Of a stretch of 8,814 nt of DNA, positions 6,129 to 8,814 are shown piece by piece. Position numbers and translations under genes: made by a program. The stretch is from Coriobacteriales bacterium (GTDB lineage: Bacteria > Actinomycetota > Coriobacteriia > Coriobacteriales > CADBOM01), in the NCBI GenBank assembly GCA_017515355.1, contig JAFWGD010000258.1:1-8814 (forward strand). The letters run 5' to 3'. Below the pieces are notes generated by a model, which saw nothing but the letters and a program-made list of their open reading frames with translations, had not been told where the DNA came from and searched no databases. Every line of letters starts with the position of its first letter. The stretch's first letter is position 1.

Positions 6129-6968
6129 TTAGAACATCGGGATGACTGCACCGGCATAGGTGTCGGTGATGAAGTCCTTGACCTTCTGGCTCTGGACGGC
6201 CTTCACGAGAGCCTGGATCTTCGGGCTGTCCTCGTCGCCTGCGCGAACCGCGATGATGTTCGCGAAGGTCTGGGCTGCCTCGGACTCGCTATCCTCGCTA
6301 GCAAGCGCGGTATCGGTGTCGATTCCAGCGGAGATCGCGAAGTTGCCGTTGATGACGGCCATGTCTACGTCCTCGAGGGTACGCGGCAGGTTGGCGGCCT
6401 CGACCTCGACGATATCGATGTTCTTCGGGTTGTCGACGATGTCGTTCTTGGTCGCGTTCAGGCCAGCGCCATCAGCGAGCTTGATCAGACCCTGAGCCTG
6501 GAGGAGCTGCAGTGCGCGAGCCTCGTTGGTGGTGTCGGAGGGAACTGCGATCTTCGCGCCATCGGCAAGCGCGTCGAGCGACTTGGTCTTGCCAGGATAG
6601 ATGCACAGCGGCTCGAAGTGGATCGCTGCAGCGCTCACGAGCTCTGTGCCGTTCTCGGCGTTGTAATCCTCAAGATACGGAAGATGCTGGAAGTAGTTCG
6701 CATCAAGCTCGCCATCGTTGAGTGCAACGTTGGGCTGGATGTAGTCCGAATACTCGACGATCTCGAGGTTGTAGCCCTGATCTGCCAAATCGTCCTTGAC
6801 CTGCGCGAGAATCTCGGCGTGGGGAGCCGGAGATGCGCCGACCTTGATGTTGGGATCCTCGGGATCCGCGTTGTTGCTTCCGCAACCTGCAATGGCCAAC
6901 GCAGCCATGCATGCGATGGCGGCGACTGCCAGCAGCTTCAGGAAGCCCTTGCCCTTTGCTCTGTTCAT
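6129..6968 (-). CDS. metQ: MetQ/NlpA-family methionine-binding lipoprotein of ABC importer
   Basis: A 279-residue substrate-binding lipoprotein that delivers methionine to the MetNI transporter at the cell membrane. The N-terminus has a Lys/Arg-rich start, a hydrophobic stretch (about residues 9-27) and a lipobox IAGC with Cys29 as the lipidated residue. The mature part follows the NlpA pattern: IKVGASPAPHAEIL, then DYIQPNVALNDGELDANYFQ, HLPYLEDYN, the IAVPSDTTNEARALQLL block and VINGNFA near the C-terminus. I chose ATG 6966-6968, preceded by AAAGGA 7-8 nt upstream, because it gives a proper signal peptide. The frame runs open further upstream without one. It is the last gene of metN-metI-metQ, 100 bp after metI. 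Methionine is inferred from family and operon; related NlpA proteins may bind other amino acids or dipeptides. Confidence 0.93.
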   Translation of the reverse strand: MNRAKGKGFLKLLAVAAIACMAALAIAGCGSNNADPEDPNIKVGASPAPHAEILAQVKDDLADQGYNLEIVEYSDYIQPNVALNDGELDANYFQHLPYLEDYNAENGTELVSAAAIHFEPLCIYPGKTKSLDALADGAKIAVPSDTTNEARALQLLQAQGLIKLADGAGLNATKNDIVDNPKNIDIVEVEAANLPRTLEDVDMAVINGNFAISAGIDTDTALASEDSESEAAQTFANIIAVRAGDEDSPKIQALVKAVQSQKVKDFITDTYAGAVIPMF

Positions 6969-7013
6969 AATCGTTCCTTTCGTAAATGCTCTGCGTTTCT
7001 CTTTCAAATCCAA

Positions 7014-7028
7014 CTCCCCTGACGGGAG
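7014..7028 (-). other. Small hairpin in the metI-metQ intergenic RNA
   Basis: CTCCC (7014-7018) and GGGAG (7024-7028) can pair with a 5-nt loop in the 97-nt gap between metI and metQ. There is no U-tract, so it is not a clear terminator. Such gap hairpins can stabilise the binding-protein mRNA relative to the upstream genes; that role is only a guess here. Confidence 0.3.
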
Positions 7029-7068
7029 CAAAGATTCCAAAATTGCGCCGTTCAGCACGGCAACGCGT

Positions 7069-7743
7069 CTACTGGCGCTTGTCGATCCTGCGCGCCAGCC
7101 TGTCGCCAATCGTCTGGATCACCTGCACCAAGATGATGCAGAGGATGACTGACACGACCATGACATCGGTCTGGTAGCGCTGGTAGCCATAGCGTATCGC
7201 TATATCGCCCAGTCCGCCAGCACCAACCGTTCCCGCCATGGCCGAGTATCCGAAGAGCGTGATGAAGGTGATGGACGCTCCGCGGATCAACGAGGGCAGG
7301 CTCTCCTTGAGAAAGACCTTATAGATGATCTGCCAAGTGCTCGCGCCGAAGCTCTGCGCCGCCTCGATGAGCCCAGGATCGACCTCGGCGAGGCTCTGCT
7401 CGACCATGCGCGCGACGAAGGGCGCAGCGCTGACGACAAGCGGAACTATGGCTCCGCGTACCCCGAGCGAGGTGCCCACGATCCACCGCGTGAACGGAAT
7501 CAGCGCGACGAGAAGGATGATGAACGGAATCGAGCGGCCGATGTTGACGATCCATCCGAGAACCATGTAGGTTATGCGGCGCGGCTTGAGGCCGTTGGGC
7601 GCGGTGATGGTCACGAGAACGCCGATGGGGATGCCGATGATGTAGGCGAAGAGCGTCGAGAGCACGACCATGACGATCGTGTCCCAGGTGCCCTGGGCAA
7701 GTAGTCCGCCGTACTGCCCGAAGAACGAGGTGAGCCAATCCAT
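7069..7743 (-). CDS. metI: MetI methionine ABC transporter permease
   Basis: A 224-residue inner-membrane permease with about five predicted transmembrane segments: near residues 20-47, 58-85, 95-115, 155-180 and 190-215. The cytoplasmic coupling loop that docks on the ATPase is the EAAQSFGAS motif (127-135) followed by a KVFLKESLP segment. NIGRSIPF (67-74) is typical of MetI. The length agrees with E. coli MetI (217). I prefer ATG 7741-7743, one base after the metN stop codon, with AGGTGAG about 6 nt upstream. A GTG at 7750-7752 in the same frame would add three residues but lies inside that ribosome binding site. Transcription and probably translation are coupled to metN. Confidence 0.93.
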   Translation of the reverse strand: MDWLTSFFGQYGGLLAQGTWDTIVMVVLSTLFAYIIGIPIGVLVTITAPNGLKPRRITYMVLGWIVNIGRSIPFIILLVALIPFTRWIVGTSLGVRGAIVPLVVSAAPFVARMVEQSLAEVDPGLIEAAQSFGASTWQIIYKVFLKESLPSLIRGASITFITLFGYSAMAGTVGAGGLGDIAIRYGYQRYQTDVMVVSVILCIILVQVIQTIGDRLARRIDKRQ

Positions 7744-7744
7744 G

Positions 7745-8503
7745 CTACTCACCTGCCGTTTCGAGGTTGTCGTAGGCGATCAGGCTCTTGGTGGCCTGGC
7801 TCTGCGGGTTGTTGAAGACCTCGAGGGTCTCCCCCTCCTCGACGATCTTGCCATCGGAGAGCACCGCGATCCTGTTGCAGATCTTCTTCGCAACGGCAAG
7901 CGAGTGCGTGATGACCACCATCGTGACCCCGAGCTCGGAGTTGAGCCTCTTGAGCAGCTCGAGTATGGATGCCGTGGTGCGCGTGTCCAGCGCGCTCGTA
8001 GCCTCATCGCAGAGCATGATCTTCGGACCGTTGACGAGGGCGCGAGCGATTGCCACGCGCTGCTGCTGGCCGCCGGAGAGCTGGCTCGGATAGCGCTTGG
8101 CCTTATCGGCGATGTCGACGAGCTCGAGGAGCTCCATCGCGCGCTTCTCGCGAGCTTCCTTCTTCATCTCGCGGCGCAGCTCGAGCGGGAAGGTGACATT
8201 CTGAAGCACAGTGCGCTGCTGGAAGAGGCTGAAGTTCTGGAAGATCATGCCTATGCTGGCGCGCAGGTCAAGAAGCTGCTTGCCCTTGAATCCGGTGATA
8301 TCCTCCCCATCGATCAGAATGCGCCCGGAGGTGGGCTGCTCGAGCAGATTGATGCACCTGACAAGCGTGGACTTGCCAGCGCCAGACGAGCCGATGATTC
8401 CGAAGATGTCGCCATCTTCGATGGTCAGGCTGAGGTCGCTGACCGCCTCATGGGCGTCCGCGGAGTTGCCGTAGATCTTGTAAAGGTGTTGAATCTCAAT
8501 CAT
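7745..8503 (-). CDS. metN: MetN methionine ABC transporter ATPase lacking the NIL regulatory domain
   Basis: A 252-residue ABC ATPase that powers the MetNIQ importer. It has a Walker A loop GSSGAGKST (38-46), Q-loop Gln89 in IFQNFSLF, signature LSGGQQQR (142-149), Walker [13 protein letters not shown] (162-173, catalytic Glu167) and H-loop His200. The [14 protein letters not shown] region and [11 protein letters not shown] (99-109) fit the MetN subfamily. E. coli MetN is about 343 residues and carries a C-terminal NIL (ferredoxin-like) domain that binds methionine and inhibits transport. Here the protein stops straight after the ATPase fold and metI begins at once, so the NIL domain is missing. 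Only a weak AAGG, 11 nt before ATG 8501-8503, serves as ribosome binding site. Substrate assignment rests on the metI and metQ neighbours. Confidence 0.92.
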   Translation of the reverse strand: MIEIQHLYKIYGNSADAHEAVSDLSLTIEDGDIFGIIGSSGAGKSTLVRCINLLEQPTSGRILIDGEDITGFKGKQLLDLRASIGMIFQNFSLFQQRTVLQNVTFPLELRREMKKEAREKRAMELLELVDIADKAKRYPSQLSGGQQQRVAIARALVNGPKIMLCDEATSALDTRTTASILELLKRLNSELGVTMVVITHSLAVAKKICNRIAVLSDGKIVEEGETLEVFNNPQSQATKSLIAYDNLETAGE

Positions 8504-8640
8504 TGGGGAAGGTGCCTTGCAAATTCGATTTCAATGGGTGGAAAACGACGAGATGTGCGCCTGAGCCGACGTTGCGCTGCCAGACCCAGGCTAGAGCATT
8601 TCCATGCAAGGCGTGTATGTCCGAGAAATACGATGCATAG
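8504..8640 (-). promoter_or_regulatory. Long structured leader of the metNIQ mRNA with a possible site-masking helix
   Basis: If transcription starts near 8640, about 137 nt precede metN. In the RNA, GCCTTGCA (8612-8605) is perfectly complementary to TGCAAGGC (8521-8514), which contains the only visible Shine-Dalgarno, AAGG. Between them a hairpin forms from 8591-8585 with 8565-8559 (7 bp with one G-U). The layout is an outer helix closing over an inner hairpin, which could hide the ribosome binding site. No known SAM riboswitch, T-box or other consensus was recognised. An 8-bp match in a leader this long could also arise by chance. Confidence 0.35.
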
Positions 8641-8646
8641 TTGAAA

Positions 8647-8674
8647 ATAGTAGATTAACGCGCGAAAGTGTCAA
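8647..8674 (-). promoter_or_regulatory. Promoter of metNIQ
   Basis: On the minus strand, a perfect -35 TTGACA (8674-8669) is followed after 16 bp by TACTAT (8652-8647, 4/6 to TATAAT). The predicted start is near 8640. The spacer contains TTCGCGCG, close to the palindrome core seen in the hydrogenase intergenic region. Confidence 0.6.
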
Positions 8675-8681
8675 GGACGCT

Positions 8682-8699
8682 ACGGGGGATTCGCCCCGT
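8682..8699. promoter_or_regulatory. Inverted repeat ACGGGG-6-CCCCGT, possible operator or terminator
   Basis: A perfect 6-bp inverted repeat with a 6-nt spacer lies just upstream of the metN -35 box and upstream of the candidate plus-strand promoter at 8735. No U-tract follows on either strand, so an operator shared by two divergent promoters fits better than a terminator. It is short enough to be chance. Confidence 0.3.
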
Positions 8700-8734
8700 T
8701 GAGCGCGCAGAATGCACGGTTTGGTGCCGAGGCG

Positions 8735-8740
8735 TATACT
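8735..8740 (+). promoter_or_regulatory. Candidate -10 box for a divergent gene at the right edge
   Basis: TATACT is a 5/6 match to TATAAT. No convincing -35 lies 16-18 bp upstream. A start near 8747 would leave a leader of about 50 nt before the candidate ATG at 8797. Confidence 0.3.
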
Positions 8741-8796
8741 GTTCGGGAACGCACGGCGAAAAGTGCATGCGACAGCTATGCGGAAAGGCGTTGGCT

Positions 8797-8814
8797 ATGA
8801 GGCTCAAGGCGATA
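8797..8814 (+). CDS. Possible start of a divergent gene, cut by the window edge
   Basis: ATG 8797-8799 opens MRLKAI and then the window ends. GAAAGG lies 8 nt upstream, a good ribosome binding site, and a -10-like TATACT lies about 57 bp upstream. An in-frame ATG at 8767 would give ten more residues but has only a weak purine stretch before it. Six codons are too few to identify a product; divergent transcription away from metNIQ is all that can be suggested. Confidence 0.4.

Noticed and set aside
5991..7022. Long plus-strand open frame opposite metQ
   Set aside because: It is the mirror of the GC-rich coding strand. The translation shows no family motifs, while the minus-strand frame is a clear MetQ.
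6969..7109. Extension of MetQ upstream to 7109
   Set aside because: It would bury the signal peptide and lipobox inside the protein and overlap metI. ATG 6968 has a good ribosome binding site and gives a normal lipoprotein.
7744..7752. GTG 7750-7752 as the metI start
   Set aside because: It lies inside the likely ribosome binding site AGGTGAG and adds only three residues. ATG 7743 is better placed, though GTG cannot be excluded.
8504..8640. Known SAM riboswitch or T-box in the metN leader
   Set aside because: I looked for the SAM-I and SAM-IV core patterns and the T-box GGTGGTACCGCG motif; none is present.
7670..8644. Long plus-strand open frame opposite metN
   Set aside because: Shadow of metN codon bias; no recognisable domain, and it runs through the metN promoter.

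Overview
The window looks like chromosome of a high-GC obligate anaerobe. The best guess is an actinobacterium of the class Coriobacteriia (Eggerthella/Slackia-like). The reasons are a [FeFe]-hydrogenase, a DUF697 protein paired with a B12-binding-like radical SAM protein, Shine-Dalgarno-led genes and strong GC bias at third codon positions. Genus or species cannot be decided from this sequence. No tRNA, rRNA, CRISPR array, insertion sequence or phage gene was seen.

Left part (1-2159, minus strand): a DUF697-domain protein of unknown function is followed by the first 226 codons of a large radical SAM protein of the TIGR03960 type, which starts at a GTG overlapping the upstream stop codon and runs off the left edge. 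A 293-bp divergent intergenic region (2160-2452) holds a candidate promoter for this pair, a tandem 9-bp repeat, an AT-rich candidate promoter for the plus-strand genes and two copies of the palindrome TCGCGCGA. No gene was seen in it.

Middle (2453-6027, plus strand): a two-gene hydrogenase operon with a 7-bp overlap. The first gene fuses the C-terminal 4Fe-4S part of a NuoF/HydB-like protein to a complete GltD/NfnB-like FAD and NAD(P)H oxidoreductase. The second is a full-length [FeFe]-hydrogenase with the same cluster inventory as Clostridium pasteurianum CpI. The likely route is NAD(P)H <-> FAD <-> 4Fe-4S clusters <-> hydrogenase relay <-> H-cluster, making a soluble NAD(P)H-linked hydrogenase. 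The H-cluster maturases (HydE, HydF, HydG) are not in the window. A strong hairpin at 6061-6095 lies between this operon and the convergent one.

Right part (6129-8503, minus strand): a D-methionine/L-methionine type ABC importer in the order metN-metI-metQ (ATPase, permease, lipoprotein). MetN lacks the C-terminal NIL domain that normally senses methionine. The operon has a TTGACA-type promoter and a leader of about 137 nt in which an 8-bp arm is complementary to the segment carrying the only visible ribosome binding site. The last 140 bp hold an inverted repeat, a candidate divergent promoter and a plausible plus-strand start codon for a gene beyond the right edge.

The hydrogenase and methionine operons are convergent and show no functional link beyond adjacency.
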